Source: Acholeplasma sp. (GTDB lineage: Bacteria; Bacillota_I; Bacilli_A; Acholeplasmatales; Acholeplasmataceae). From it: a stretch of 64,000 bases of DNA. This document shows, piece after piece, positions 16,626 through 27,000 of the stretch. Position 1 is the stretch's first letter; each line of letters starts with the position of its first letter. Made by a program: the position numbers and the translations under genes. The stretch spans positions 1 through 64,000 of the forward strand of contig QZKD01000037.1 of assembly GCA_003605085.1 (NCBI GenBank), given 5' to 3'. A model generated the notes under the pieces. The model did no database searches and had not been told where the DNA came from. It was given only the letters and a program-made list of their open reading frames with translations.

Positions 16626-19535
16626 CTAGTTAAGCCCAAACTCGCGGCGTTTTTTCAAGAGCTCAGCATTAATAATCTGAACGTAATCGTAGATCGTTTC
16701 TCTTGGATTCGATGATTCTTCATAGACTAAACGGAAGGCATTGTCTAAATGGCGTCCTGTCATATATCCACCTGGAACTTCAGGAATACCTTTGACCCAT
16801 TGCCATTGTTCATAGAGTTTTTGATATTCAATAACTTTCCAAGGAAGTTGACCAAGCGCTTCGATGTTTGCGGTTGGATAACGGGCAGCTGCACCTAAGA
16901 TGCCTTCCATTTCACGTCCATATTGGACTTGAATTTCTGTGCTTGTCCACCATTTCAAATATTCCCACGCATCGTCTTTCTTATCGGATTGATTGAGAAT
17001 CATAATCCCTGTTCCTGTGGATACTGTCTCGCGACGAATCTGAGTGATCCCAAATTCATCCTCATATTCAGTTCCTGGAACCGAAATAAAATTCCATTTT
17101 CCTCTAATTTCTGGAGCGAACACAGAAAGGGTGTTGTAGGTATTATAGTAGGTAATCCCAATAGGCATTTGTCCACTTCTGAATCGATTGACAAAGTTGG
17201 CTTCTACCGGGAAAGAATAGTCGGTGTAAAACTGGGTCCAACGTTCGAAAACCATGGGACCGAGTCCTTCGTTAAATCCACTTTCTCTACCACCATCTAG
17301 ATAAAATTCACCATCATTTTGGTAAAACATCGTAGAGAATATGGGGTTAGGTGGAAGTTCGATGACACTACCTTGGGTTTGTGGTACGGGTAAATAGAAT
17401 TCAAGATTGTGTTTTTGTAAATCAGGAATGAGTGAAATGACATCATCCCACGTATCCGGTGGGTTTAGCCCCAAATCTTGGAAGATATCGGTGCGATAGA
17501 AAAGCATTAAGAAAATTTGTTGTTCAGGAAGTGCATAGACACCAGATTCATATTGATAAGGAACGATGGCACTGTCCATAAAGCGCTCGCTAATGACTTC
17601 ATAATCGGTAAAATTCGTTAAATCATATGCGGCATTACGCATGGCATAATTGACAGGCACACTGTGTCCTTGACCCATTGCGACATCAGGACCGACACCT
17701 GATAAGGTAGCCGGTAGCAAAACTGCACCATTGACAAGTTTTAAATCGACTTTAATTCCCGTAGACGGTGTAAATGATTCATCAATCAGTTTTCTTAAGA
17801 CATTTGCTTGGTCTTTCCCAATCGATAACCATACTTCAATCGCTTCGCCTTCTGTAGTTGTTGTACTACCAATCGATGAATAATCCGTGGTGAATGTCGA
17901 GAAGAATGCTCTGAAATTGAACCATGTTTTTTCTAATATATTCGCTCGTGAACGAGGAAGAGTAGCATCTTCACCTGAAACGATGACATAATCGATTTCT
18001 AGAGGGTGTGCATTGAGTAAGATAATAAGTGTACCTAAAGCTGAGACATTGGCATTGTAGTTGGATAAATTACGATGAATTTCTCTTGGTTTTTCAATAA
18101 AATCATCGAGTTGAAGTAAGATAGTATCTAAAATCCCTGTTTTTTCACTCTTAGATCCAGAGATATCAATCAAGGCTTGTCTTACATCGGTTAGATTGTT
18201 TCTTTCTGTCTGCAAGCGACCCACCAGATTATCGATGCGTTCTGTTAATTGATAATCGCGATATTGATCAGGTTCAGGTCCGGTGTAGACTAAGATTTCA
18301 CGGTAGAGTTTATTCAGTTCATCAATCGAACTTTGTATCTGTGCGATCAAAGGTCCATATTCACCTAAAGAGACTTCCATAGATAACGTATGGTTGCCTT
18401 CTTCCAAATAGAACCAAAAGGGTTCATCTTGTGTGCCTAAGGTCTGTAATCGCCAGTTATTGTCATGTTTAAAGGGATAGCTTTCAAGTTCTTGAAAAGG
18501 GATGTCTCCATCGATATAGATATTGCGTCCTGCATTCATCCCTGAAGCTTGTTTTTGTTTGACGCGTAGACTTATTTGATAAAGACCTGTTTCTGGAACT
18601 TGAAAGTGCCAGGTAATTTGATCTCCTGTTACACCCCAGTTGTTACCACCAATGGTATTGAGCTTGATCTTTGATGGCGAGGTAGAACTCGAGAGGGGTG
18701 AGGTACGATCATTTAATGGGTAAAGCGTAGGTGATGTCGTATAAGCGGCATCTTCTGCTTCGATGATTTCAATTTCATCATCCATCTTTGGATAATTGTT
18801 TATGTTATATTCTGCTTCAATTTCTTGATACGTCTTTCGCTCGATCACAGAAACTATTTCAATTTTTTCTATCATCAAAGGTTCTCTGATAGATTCTAAA
18901 GATAATGCATTTAAACCTTCTTCGAAATAAAATGCATAAGGTTCTTGGACATATCCAATAGAATCTTTAATAAAGCTTTTTGTCCAGCGTGGTTGCTCGA
19001 CTTGACTTGGTCGTATATCATTTCCATAGATATCCTGAATGACATCGTTTTTGTTACCCCAAATTCTAGGAAATGTTAGATTTTGTGCCCCATCAAAAGG
19101 AATGACATCATTGATGTAGAGTGCGCGTTCAATCGATGAGCTCTTCCCAGGATAGGGATAATAATGAATGACGATTTGATAGAATCCTGTTTCGGGAATC
19201 TCAACTTCCCATGTTGTTTTTCCTGTTTCATACGTTAAAAGCACATCATCTTTTCCTGAATATGTGCCTAGAATATCAACACCTTCAGTCGCATCCACAT
19301 AGTTGTGACCTAAAATGGTGATGGTTGGTATTTGCGGAAAAAGTTGTGGTCGACTTACCTGATATTGATAATAAGGTGAGTTTTGATAGTAAGCAAGATC
19401 GGAAATATCTAAAGATTCTTCTCTTTGATTAAAACTGAGCGTATCGATTTTTGATGCTGAAATAACCACATCAGCTACAATGTAGATCAAAAGAAGAATT
19501 CCTAAGGATAATAAGACGATGACAAACTTTTTCAC
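16626..19535 (-). CDS. Membrane-anchored solute-binding protein with two carbohydrate-binding-like domains
   Basis: 969 residues, twice the usual size of a binding protein. An N-terminal hydrophobic segment (5-28) anchors it. Residues ~70-230 and ~255-410 are two related beta-sandwich units with matching motifs (VPETGFYQI/VPETGLYQI, YINDVIPF/YIDGDIPF, FYFEEGLNAL/FYLEEGNHTL) resembling CBM- or PA14-like glycan-binding modules. A helical linker leads to an extracellular solute-binding domain from ~565 (VDLKLVNGAV, PYQYESGVYALPEQQ, WWTSTEIQVQYGREM). It starts at a GTG after AAAGGAG. It probably captures polymeric or long oligosaccharides for the adjacent permeases. Confidence 0.85.
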   Translation of the reverse strand: MKKFVIVLLSLGILLLIYIVADVVISASKIDTLSFNQREESLDISDLAYYQNSPYYQYQVSRPQLFPQIPTITILGHNYVDATEGVDILGTYSGKDDVLLTYETGKTTWEVEIPETGFYQIVIHYYPYPGKSSSIERALYINDVIPFDGAQNLTFPRIWGNKNDVIQDIYGNDIRPSQVEQPRWTKSFIKDSIGYVQEPYAFYFEEGLNALSLESIREPLMIEKIEIVSVIERKTYQEIEAEYNINNYPKMDDEIEIIEAEDAAYTTSPTLYPLNDRTSPLSSSTSPSKIKLNTIGGNNWGVTGDQITWHFQVPETGLYQISLRVKQKQASGMNAGRNIYIDGDIPFQELESYPFKHDNNWRLQTLGTQDEPFWFYLEEGNHTLSMEVSLGEYGPLIAQIQSSIDELNKLYREILVYTGPEPDQYRDYQLTERIDNLVGRLQTERNNLTDVRQALIDISGSKSEKTGILDTILLQLDDFIEKPREIHRNLSNYNANVSALGTLIILLNAHPLEIDYVIVSGEDATLPRSRANILEKTWFNFRAFFSTFTTDYSSIGSTTTTEGEAIEVWLSIGKDQANVLRKLIDESFTPSTGIKVDLKLVNGAVLLPATLSGVGPDVAMGQGHSVPVNYAMRNAAYDLTNFTDYEVISERFMDSAIVPYQYESGVYALPEQQIFLMLFYRTDIFQDLGLNPPDTWDDVISLIPDLQKHNLEFYLPVPQTQGSVIELPPNPIFSTMFYQNDGEFYLDGGRESGFNEGLGPMVFERWTQFYTDYSFPVEANFVNRFRSGQMPIGITYYNTYNTLSVFAPEIRGKWNFISVPGTEYEDEFGITQIRRETVSTGTGIMILNQSDKKDDAWEYLKWWTSTEIQVQYGREMEGILGAAARYPTANIEALGQLPWKVIEYQKLYEQWQWVKGIPEVPGGYMTGRHLDNAFRLVYEESSNPRETIYDYVQIINAELLKKRREFGLN

Positions 19536-19553
19536 AAAAACACTCCTTTGGAG

Positions 19554-19586
19554 AATCCCCCCTTTGCCTTTTCGAAAGGGGGGATT
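19554..19586 (-). promoter_or_regulatory. Intercistronic 12-bp hairpin after the binding-protein gene
   Basis: AATCCCCCCTTT, 9-base loop, AAAGGGGGGATT, a perfect stem between the 543-residue binding protein and the rest of operon B. There is no long T-run. Such hairpins commonly stabilise or partly terminate so that the binding protein is made in excess over its permeases. Confidence 0.7.
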
Positions 19587-19595
19587 ATCTACTGA

Positions 19596-21227
19596 TTAAT
19601 TTCCTAAATAGTCTTCAAGCGCAGCATCATAAATCGGTTTGATTTGATCCATGAGCGTACGTGATGTTCCTTCACGAATACCGAGATTAATATTTCTCCG
19701 CCATCCGTTTTCACCGTAAGCACCGATGCCCACAGCATTGATTAAATCTAAATAAATCTTGTCATAGATTGCCAAATATGCTTCTACATAGGATTCTTGA
19801 TCGAATTTTGTCATCAATGTGAGTTCAAATTCATCGGCATATTGTTGATCGGTCTTCCAAAGTTGTAATGCATTCCATACTTCAAAGACGAGTTCTTCTT
19901 TTTCAGGTGTCATACCACTTGCAATATGATAAAGCGCAACACCAGAAATTGGTGATACATAATCTCCTACATATGTATCCGATTGAGGATAGGGTACAAA
20001 GCCTAATTCAAAAGGTAGACCACCCCAACGATTGTCTGCGGTCACAAACCATAATTGACCTGGATGCAACGCAACTTGACCTGCCATCCAAGTGGGTGAA
20101 CCTGCATCGTATTGAGGTGTTGGCTCAAATAAACCTTTGACATAAAGAGAATTGATGAAGTCATAGGTTGCAAGCGCAGGATTTTGAGCAAAAGCTACCC
20201 GTCCTGTATCTTTGTTGATCAAACTACCACCATTAAGGGGTACCATATTTTCAGCATAATAGGAGGGCATACCACCTAATGCATAACGATCTGGACCTAA
20301 TGAATTTAAAGCAGTTTGAACTGCGGTTGCCCATGTTTCAAAGGTTGACCATGTCCAGTTACCATCTAAGAAAAGTTCGGTTGGATTATCAACACCAAGG
20401 CTAGCAACTAAGTCAGCATTGTAATATAAACCAGCATCAACGGTGAGTTTACCTACTTCAAAACCGTAAACCGAATCACGATATGAACCAATTTCTTGAT
20501 AACTTGGATCGATATTCTCACCAATGGTGGACATGTATTGATCGACTGAAACAATCGCTTCACCTAAAACAAGTTGTTGAATCCAGTCAGAGACTGACCA
20601 ATAAATTTCAGATAAATGATCGCCTGAAATCGAGGATTGAATAATCGCATTCACGCGATCAGGACCCCAAGGTGCATTCGCTGGATAGGGAAGATATTGA
20701 ATGTCGACATTAAACTGTTCTTCCACTTGTGTTTGTCTTTCTTGTTTTGCTAATTGTTCAGTTCCACTATAATTGGCATCAAATGGATCCACTTCATAGG
20801 GTGCACCATGCATAATGCGTATCACAGTTGCTGGAATATCCACACATATTCCATTCACTAATTCTTGATGAACGCCACATCCTGATGCAGTTAAAACAAC
20901 AATAAGTCTAGTCACTGTCACTTCTTTGCCATCACTACCCGTCACTTTATAGGTTAAGGTGTAATTTCCAGCGGTCGAAAGATTAAGATTGGCTACACCT
21001 TCGACAACGATGGATGATGTGATGTTTCCTGTGACGCTATCGGTTGCTGTTACACCTTCAAGTGGATCGAAGGTATCCCCTGCATTTAAGGTCACTTCTG
21101 AAACACCTGAAATGGATGCTGTTGGCGTATCGGTTGGAACAGGTGTCGGTTCCCCTTCATCTCCGCCACAAGCAACAAGCCCCAATAAGACAGTGAGCAT
21201 AAGGAAAAAACCAAGTATTTTTTTCAC
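19596..21227 (-). CDS. Solute-binding lipoprotein with N-terminal Ig-like domain
   Basis: 543 residues. Lipoprotein signal with lipobox LVAC (Cys20). Residues ~38-112 form a DUF5011-type Ig-like domain, then a C-x10-C element (CGVHQELVNGIC), then an extracellular solute-binding domain (~132-543; EVDPFDANYSGTEQLAK, FNVDIQYLPYPANAPWGPDR). It is the first gene of operon B, with a GTG start after GAGGTTTATACA. Probably the main receptor for imported peptidoglycan sugars, expressed above the downstream genes because of the hairpin at 19554-19586. The ligand is inferred from context only. Confidence 0.87.
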   Translation of the reverse strand: MKKILGFFLMLTVLLGLVACGGDEGEPTPVPTDTPTASISGVSEVTLNAGDTFDPLEGVTATDSVTGNITSSIVVEGVANLNLSTAGNYTLTYKVTGSDGKEVTVTRLIVVLTASGCGVHQELVNGICVDIPATVIRIMHGAPYEVDPFDANYSGTEQLAKQERQTQVEEQFNVDIQYLPYPANAPWGPDRVNAIIQSSISGDHLSEIYWSVSDWIQQLVLGEAIVSVDQYMSTIGENIDPSYQEIGSYRDSVYGFEVGKLTVDAGLYYNADLVASLGVDNPTELFLDGNWTWSTFETWATAVQTALNSLGPDRYALGGMPSYYAENMVPLNGGSLINKDTGRVAFAQNPALATYDFINSLYVKGLFEPTPQYDAGSPTWMAGQVALHPGQLWFVTADNRWGGLPFELGFVPYPQSDTYVGDYVSPISGVALYHIASGMTPEKEELVFEVWNALQLWKTDQQYADEFELTLMTKFDQESYVEAYLAIYDKIYLDLINAVGIGAYGENGWRRNINLGIREGTSRTLMDQIKPIYDAALEDYLGN

Positions 21228-21266
21228 TGTATAAACCTCGTTTCTTTACGTATTTTTCTTCTTGAA

Positions 21267-21289
21267 ACTACGCCATTCGTTTGCGTAGT
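21267..21289 (-). promoter_or_regulatory. Leader hairpin of operon B
   Basis: ACTACGC, 9-base loop, GCGTAGT in the 5' leader between the predicted start of transcription (~21302) and the GTG. It may stabilise the mRNA 5' end or be an operator. Confidence 0.4.
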
Positions 21290-21308
21290 GCGTAAGTTGT
21301 TTGATTCC

Positions 21309-21344
21309 ATTATAACGGATGACATGATAAAAAATAATGTCATC
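21309..21344 (-). promoter_or_regulatory. Operon B promoter with inverted-repeat operator candidate
   Basis: -10 TATAAT (21309-21314). The expected -35 position is poor (TTATTT) and lies inside an inverted repeat GATGACAT-N11-ATGTCATC (21318-21325, 21337-21344). A weak -35 covered by a symmetric site suggests control by a dimeric regulator, possibly the RpiR/MurR-type protein at 36978-37823. Confidence 0.5.
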
Positions 21345-21394
21345 TTCATGCTTTTTCAACATTAAAAAATTATTTTCACAAACTGCTTATTTCT

Positions 21395-21411
21395 CGCACG
21401 TGCGCGCGTGT
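21395..21411. other. Alternating pyrimidine-purine GC island
   Basis: Seventeen bases of strict alternation (CGCACGTGCGCGCGTGT) in otherwise AT-rich intergenic DNA, with a 10-bp palindrome CGCACGTGCG inside. It lies between the surface-gene terminator and the operon B promoter. Z-DNA-prone; function unknown. Confidence 0.4.
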
Positions 21412-21422
21412 TGGCTAACACA

Positions 21423-21447
21423 AAGTACCCGAAAGGTTCGGGTACTT
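21423..21447 (-). terminator. Terminator of surface-protein gene
   Basis: Perfect 11-bp stem AAGTACCCGAA / TTCGGGTACTT with a 3-base loop, 26 bases after the stop codon; the T-run is short (TGTGTT). Confidence 0.75.
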
Positions 21448-21473
21448 CGGAAGCTTCAATTAAAGTTTAAGAT

Positions 21474-23918
21474 TTAACTTCTTTTCTTAAGAAAGACAAT
21501 GAGTCCAGCAACCATGATGATGCTGAATGTGATAAACAATGCGCTAGAACCATTGATTGCAGAGCCACAACCTGTTTCTGGAACAACTTGGAGTGCTTCA
21601 ATAGCTTCTTGAGCTTCTTCAAGAGCAGTTTCAAGTGCAACAATGCGTGCGATCGCTGCTGCTAATGCTGCTTCATCGTCACCAAATTGGTCTTCAAGAT
21701 CAGCTAATGCTTGTTCAGCTGCTTCGAGTTGAGCAAGTAGATCAGCAATTTCTTCATTGAGTACGACATGCACGTCAAAGGTCACAACAGTGACATTACC
21801 TGCTAAGTCTTCAACGGTGACTTCAACAGCATATGTTCCACCTGCATTTAAGTTTAAATTGCCATTATTGGAAACATAGACTGCAAGATCATCAACAGAA
21901 TCAAAGTAATCAAAGACAACAACGTTTGCTAAAATAGCTGCATCACGGTTCGTGTATTGACCAGTTTCAATGGTGTAATTATCATCAACCACTAACGCGA
22001 TTGGTGCGGTTGTATCATCAACAGTTAGCATGTAAGAAGCAGTCTTCACGATATCATAATCGAAATCAGGAACTTCTAATACATATGAACCAACGACATC
22101 ATAAGGAAGACCCTTAACAAATGCGTTTTCTGGAATCGATGAAGTACCCTTAACAACAACGATGAATCCGCCATCTTCGAGTGTTAAAGCTGCTTGCCAT
22201 ACGGCTGGATCAACGACGTTCGTATTTAATGCATCGGTGGTTGGAAGTGGGTTAGCTTCATTCATAACCTTATTGTTTGCTCTTGATAATACTTGATCAA
22301 GTTTTCCATCAGCACCGAAGACTGCAATGGCAGATGTCCAGCTTAAGGTCATCGCTTTAACAGTAGCTACGTTTGTATAAATATGAACGTTATAATCGTT
22401 CGTTGTGGTTGCTGTTGGGTTAAATGCTTGGTAAGCATAAGTTGTACCATTCATGGTGACTACAGGAAGTACGCCATCAAAATGAACGTGATGTGTGAAT
22501 TCTAAGTCAATTTGATATTGACCAGGTTGTGGGAAGTAAGTGTTGAAATCTGCTGGGAATGTTACATCAATGGTATCAGTAATATCATTACCATAACCAT
22601 CATCCGCAGTAATACCTTCCATTAAGTCGACATAAAGATCTTCATCAACATAACGATTCATGACGCCTGCAAATCTTGGAGGCATAACACCAATAACAAT
22701 ATCAACTTCTCTTTCAGTCACTAAAGATTCTGGATTGGTTGCACGATAAATCGCTTTGTAACCATCACCAAATGCAGATGAATCGATAACGGTAACTGCT
22801 CCAGATGGAGTGTAGGCATTAGCAATTTCATCATAGGTGAACGTAATGGTTTCAAGGACGGTTTCATCTTGAGAAATTTCGACTTCATAGTCAATCTTTT
22901 CCGTATTGTTGATGATTGCGCCTGTCGTATCGTCAAACATATCGATCCATGTAACGGAAATATCATTAGGGAGATCGAAAGCGCCATTATAGTCAACAAC
23001 GACGTTAATGCCTGCTGTTGTTGGATCATCATCCATTGCACCTAGTGCGTTATCGAATACTGGAGCTTGTGTTACATAGTTAAACTCAATAGGTTCTACA
23101 GTATCATCTGCTAATAAACCAGGTAACATTTTCACGAAATTGGTCGATGTATATGCGCCTCTATCGTGAGTACCAAAGGTAACGACTGTCCAATCTGCTG
23201 GAATCGTCACATAGTCTGGATTTCCATCAATGAGTAATGAGCGGTCTTCGATTGGAGCATCTGCAGCTGTACCATACATTCTCCATGCAAGGTAAACTAG
23301 GGGTTCCAATACATAACCTTCATCATCGACATCATCAACAATCATTCTAACTGGAGTAACAAGCATATCTGCAGGTTTTGGATCTGCTGCATCATATGCA
23401 GTTTTTTCTTCAGCGGTAGCTAAACGCCAATCTGGCGCTTCAGTTGTACCTTCGTTCTTGATGTATTGGCTGAAGAAATGGTCTTCGACCATTGCTAAAT
23501 CACCATTTTCATCAAAATATGCATAAATACGATGAACGACTGATGTTAAATCGGTACGTGCTGTTGCTGTGGATAATACTACTTCTTCATCTGTGTTATT
23601 GAAGAATACACCAGCAAAAGCATTCCATGAGAGAGTTCCCATTTCGTTAGATGCAATAAATCCATCTGAGTTTCCATCATTGAATTCACTTGCAAAACGA
23701 GCGGCACCTCTAACAAAATGATAGCGATAACCCGCATACTCAAATGTCCAAAAAGAACTTCCTAATTTGGTTTGAGTACAAGCATTGGTTCCTTCTAAAC
23801 ATGCAATTTGATCATAAGGATAAAGATCAATCAAATCGCCATCGGCAGCTTGAGTCTTGACTGAATAGCCAAAAGCTATAAACAAGCCGAGCAATAAAAA
23901 TGCGACTACTTTTTTCAT
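21474..23918 (-). CDS. Large acidic surface protein with sorting-signal-like C-terminus
   Basis: 814 residues. Signal peptide 1-24; Ig/DUF5011-like beta domains (for example ITADDGYGNDITDTIDVTF and the region ending TVEDLAGNVTVVTFDVHVV); an acidic coiled coil (~715-770, Leu heptads, Ala/Glu-rich); then VPETG, a hydrophobic segment and the basic tail KKRS. That last part has the order of an LPXTG cell-wall sorting signal with Val for Leu and a Cys two residues later; it may equally be a simple membrane anchor. The gene is monocistronic with a strong promoter, an AGGAGG site and a terminator. It is probably an abundant surface/S-layer-like or adhesion protein linked to the glycan-scavenging regulon by position and by the cre site. 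Confidence 0.7.
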   Translation of the reverse strand: MKKVVAFLLLGLFIAFGYSVKTQAADGDLIDLYPYDQIACLEGTNACTQTKLGSSFWTFEYAGYRYHFVRGAARFASEFNDGNSDGFIASNEMGTLSWNAFAGVFFNNTDEEVVLSTATARTDLTSVVHRIYAYFDENGDLAMVEDHFFSQYIKNEGTTEAPDWRLATAEEKTAYDAADPKPADMLVTPVRMIVDDVDDEGYVLEPLVYLAWRMYGTAADAPIEDRSLLIDGNPDYVTIPADWTVVTFGTHDRGAYTSTNFVKMLPGLLADDTVEPIEFNYVTQAPVFDNALGAMDDDPTTAGINVVVDYNGAFDLPNDISVTWIDMFDDTTGAIINNTEKIDYEVEISQDETVLETITFTYDEIANAYTPSGAVTVIDSSAFGDGYKAIYRATNPESLVTEREVDIVIGVMPPRFAGVMNRYVDEDLYVDLMEGITADDGYGNDITDTIDVTFPADFNTYFPQPGQYQIDLEFTHHVHFDGVLPVVTMNGTTYAYQAFNPTATTTNDYNVHIYTNVATVKAMTLSWTSAIAVFGADGKLDQVLSRANNKVMNEANPLPTTDALNTNVVDPAVWQAALTLEDGGFIVVVKGTSSIPENAFVKGLPYDVVGSYVLEVPDFDYDIVKTASYMLTVDDTTAPIALVVDDNYTIETGQYTNRDAAILANVVVFDYFDSVDDLAVYVSNNGNLNLNAGGTYAVEVTVEDLAGNVTVVTFDVHVVLNEEIADLLAQLEAAEQALADLEDQFGDDEAALAAAIARIVALETALEEAQEAIEALQVVPETGCGSAINGSSALFITFSIIMVAGLIVFLKKRS

Positions 23919-23947
23919 TTTTTCCTCCTATTTTTTCGTTCTATACT

Positions 23948-23983
23948 AAGTGTATTTTACACTTGAAGTGAAAGCGCTGTCAA
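23948..23983 (-). promoter_or_regulatory. Promoter with CcpA-type cre site over the -35 box
   Basis: -35 TTGACA (23978-23983), 18-base spacer, -10 TAAAAT (23954-23959). TGAAAGCGCTGTCA at 23969-23982 matches the Bacillus cre consensus closely and covers the -35, as in catabolite-repressed promoters. A perfect palindrome AAGTGTA-TTT-TACACTT (23948-23964) also surrounds the -10, a second operator candidate. Confidence 0.72.
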
Positions 23984-24057
23984 TTTCATTTCGATATGTT
24001 TCTCTTTATTGAGGTCTTTATTACATATTTTGATAATTTTTTTCAGTGATACCAATT

Positions 24058-27000
24058 TCAGCGAATCGTGCCAGGAAGATAACTATAGAAGGTTCTTGTT
24101 GTGGTAATTCCTTCAATCATGACACTCACGGTGAAACTTACCGTCATGCTATGATCAGGCATCTTAATGATTCGACCCGTATTATCTAGGTATTCTGGAT
24201 GATCAGAAACAAACGTAATTGTGGCATCACTAAAATCTTGAGCAACTTTATACTCAACATCAGCCATCTTCTCAAAGAGTGGAATAAGTCCTGCATTCCG
24301 TAAGGTTTGTGGACAATTCTTACCCGAGAAATCCACATGATATTTCATATGATCACTCGGTAAATTATATTTCACTAAAAGTTGATTGGCTAGTTTTGCA
24401 GTGCGTTGCCAAATTCTATAGACATCCGCATCCTGATTGACACCCATTTCAATACCGATACCGTTACGGTTACCTCCACCAGCATACGTTCCTTGACCGG
24501 GTAAGGTGGATCCATCACCAGCGTGATAGCCACGTTCAATTTCAGGAAGATGTTGATAGACTTCTTTATCATCCATCGTAAAATGCCATGATACCCAAAG
24601 CTCTGTACCCGCCATGGCATTACTATATAAGTAATTTGCATGCGCTAAAGCTCCAGCTCCTGGATTCGTATTTGCGGTGTCATGTACCACGACCCAATAC
24701 ACGTTATAGGGATTATATTGGGTTATTCCTTCGGGATGAGGATCAAATCCTTCACCTGGACGAATACCTGTCGAAACAGGAACAATTTTACTTTGGTTCA
24801 CCACGATTTCATCAAAATAGAATCTTGACACTGATTCATATTTAAAGTCATCATAATTGAATCCTACCCCTACTGCTGTCCAATGATGAGGGGTGGTATA
24901 GGTCACCATGTTCATCGTCAATAGATCGAGAAGACTATTTTCATCGAGTGAAGAATAGACTTCAAAGGTATACTCTGCTTGAACATCGGGATCATCAACA
25001 AGCGATGCTGTAATGGTGACGATGCCAGGTGTATGGTTGGTTATAATACCATAGGGATCAACAGATGCAACTAAAGGATCACTTGATACAAAATTCACTT
25101 CTGCATCACTGATGGATGCAGGAAACGGTGTAGCTTCTAAGGTGAATGTTGTAGATGGTGTGTGAATGTTTTCAATTACCGATGGAGTTAGTTCAATACC
25201 AGGTGTTGTCGTGACTGTGATTGTAATGGATGTATTGATGGATGTATCGATGGTTGAACGCACAGTTAGGGTCACCTCACCACTTCGAATTGGAGTTAAT
25301 AAGCCTTCTCTTGTGATCAGCATGACATCAGGATTTGATGTGATCCAGCGAATGCTTGTGGTTACAAGATCAAAAGGTAATACAAGATAATTGATGGTAT
25401 ATGTATCACCCATCATGATTTCTGTGATGGGATTCTCTACGATGATTTTGGCTGGTAAAGTTTTAATATATTCTGTTTCTGTCAGAATATCCGTTTCACT
25501 TACATAATGTCCTAGAAGCATCTTGGGCTCAATGTTATTGAAATAGGCCATATCAAGAGGGTCCATGCCCCAGTGATTCAGTGTGAACTCGACTGAATTA
25601 TCTAAATTGGATCCAGCAAGATACCTACTGACATCCGTCACACTGTTAAATCTTGCATAAGCATGAATATCCACACTACCTGTTTCAATCACGATACCAT
25701 CCACCATTTCATAGAGAACATTGCGTTCAACTTTAATTTCAGTGGTGGATTCATAGGTCGTATCAGGGGTAATGATGATGCCTTGATAAACGCGATTGAT
25801 CTGATTTTTACTGATTTCGATTATCCCACCGCGATAGTTAGTCACTGAAATCGCATGACCCGAGAAATATTCAATCACGTTATTTGTGATCGTAAGACCG
25901 TCAACTAAGGTGAGTGTCATAAAACTACCTGATTTTGCAGGTCCAGTTTGAACACCTTGAATCGTGAGATTTTCAATAGGATCACTATTCATGATTTGAC
26001 CATTTCGATCAAAGACAAGATCTAAGATGGAGATGTTATGTGCAGCTACAGTCACTATTGATTCAATCACTGCACCAGGTAATCCCGTTAAGGTGACTCC
26101 ATTTTCTGCTAAAGTAAAATCTGTTGTGTATGAACCTTCAGCTAAGATAAGTGTCGTTCCTTCACTAACGTGAGGTAATGCATCTTCTACAGTATCAAAA
26201 ACATCGATGTCTTTGGTAAATGTCATCGCGTTATAAAGATAACTGCTTTCTATCAACCCAGGGACCACAAGAATGTAATTGACGATGGTGAATGTTTGGT
26301 TGATGACGATACTCACATCGCCTTCAGAGATAATTGTCACAGTAACAGTTCCTGCTTTGTGAACGGTGGCTATGCCTTCATTATCAAAACTTAGAATAGA
26401 GGTATCTGAAGATTCATATTGAAGATAGGGATAAGCATCAATGGGTGTGAGTATGACGGGAATAACACCGCTAAAGGTCACGTTGATTTGATCACCTAGA
26501 TCAATGGTAAGATCTGTCGGTGATGGATAGACTTTAATGCTAATCGTTTGAGATACGCTATCGTCATAGGTTGAGCGAACAATGATGTTAGCTTCTCCTG
26601 CGGCAACACCTGTCACAAACCCATTTTCATTGACGGTTAATATCGCTTCATTGGATGAAGTAAACGTATACTGATCGTTACTACTTACCATTATTTGTCC
26701 AACATCACCTATCACAAGTTCGGATTGATAATTGGTGATGCTTAATTCAATAACTTTTCTCACATGAACCGTCACAGTGATACTAACAGTATTGTCGGTG
26801 ACTGATGTGATGGTGATGGTGGCACTTCCTTCAGTCACGCCTGTAACCACGCCTTCGTCATTGACGGTTGCGATACTTGGATCGGATGAACTAAAGGTCA
26901 CTGGATCATTGGTTTCATATAAGAGTGATGCAGTCAATCCTACGGTGACTTGAAGATCAGGGTTTGTGGTGGTTAAGGTCACAAGTTTATTGACCGTCAC

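Noticed and set aside
19554-19586. Hairpin considered as a full terminator splitting operon B
   Set aside because: No T-run follows, and the downstream gene lacks a recognisable promoter; a stabilising or partial element fits better.
21395-21411. GC-rich alternating tract as replication or attachment site
   Set aside because: No flanking repeats, DnaA-box cluster or integrase nearby; recorded only as an oddity.
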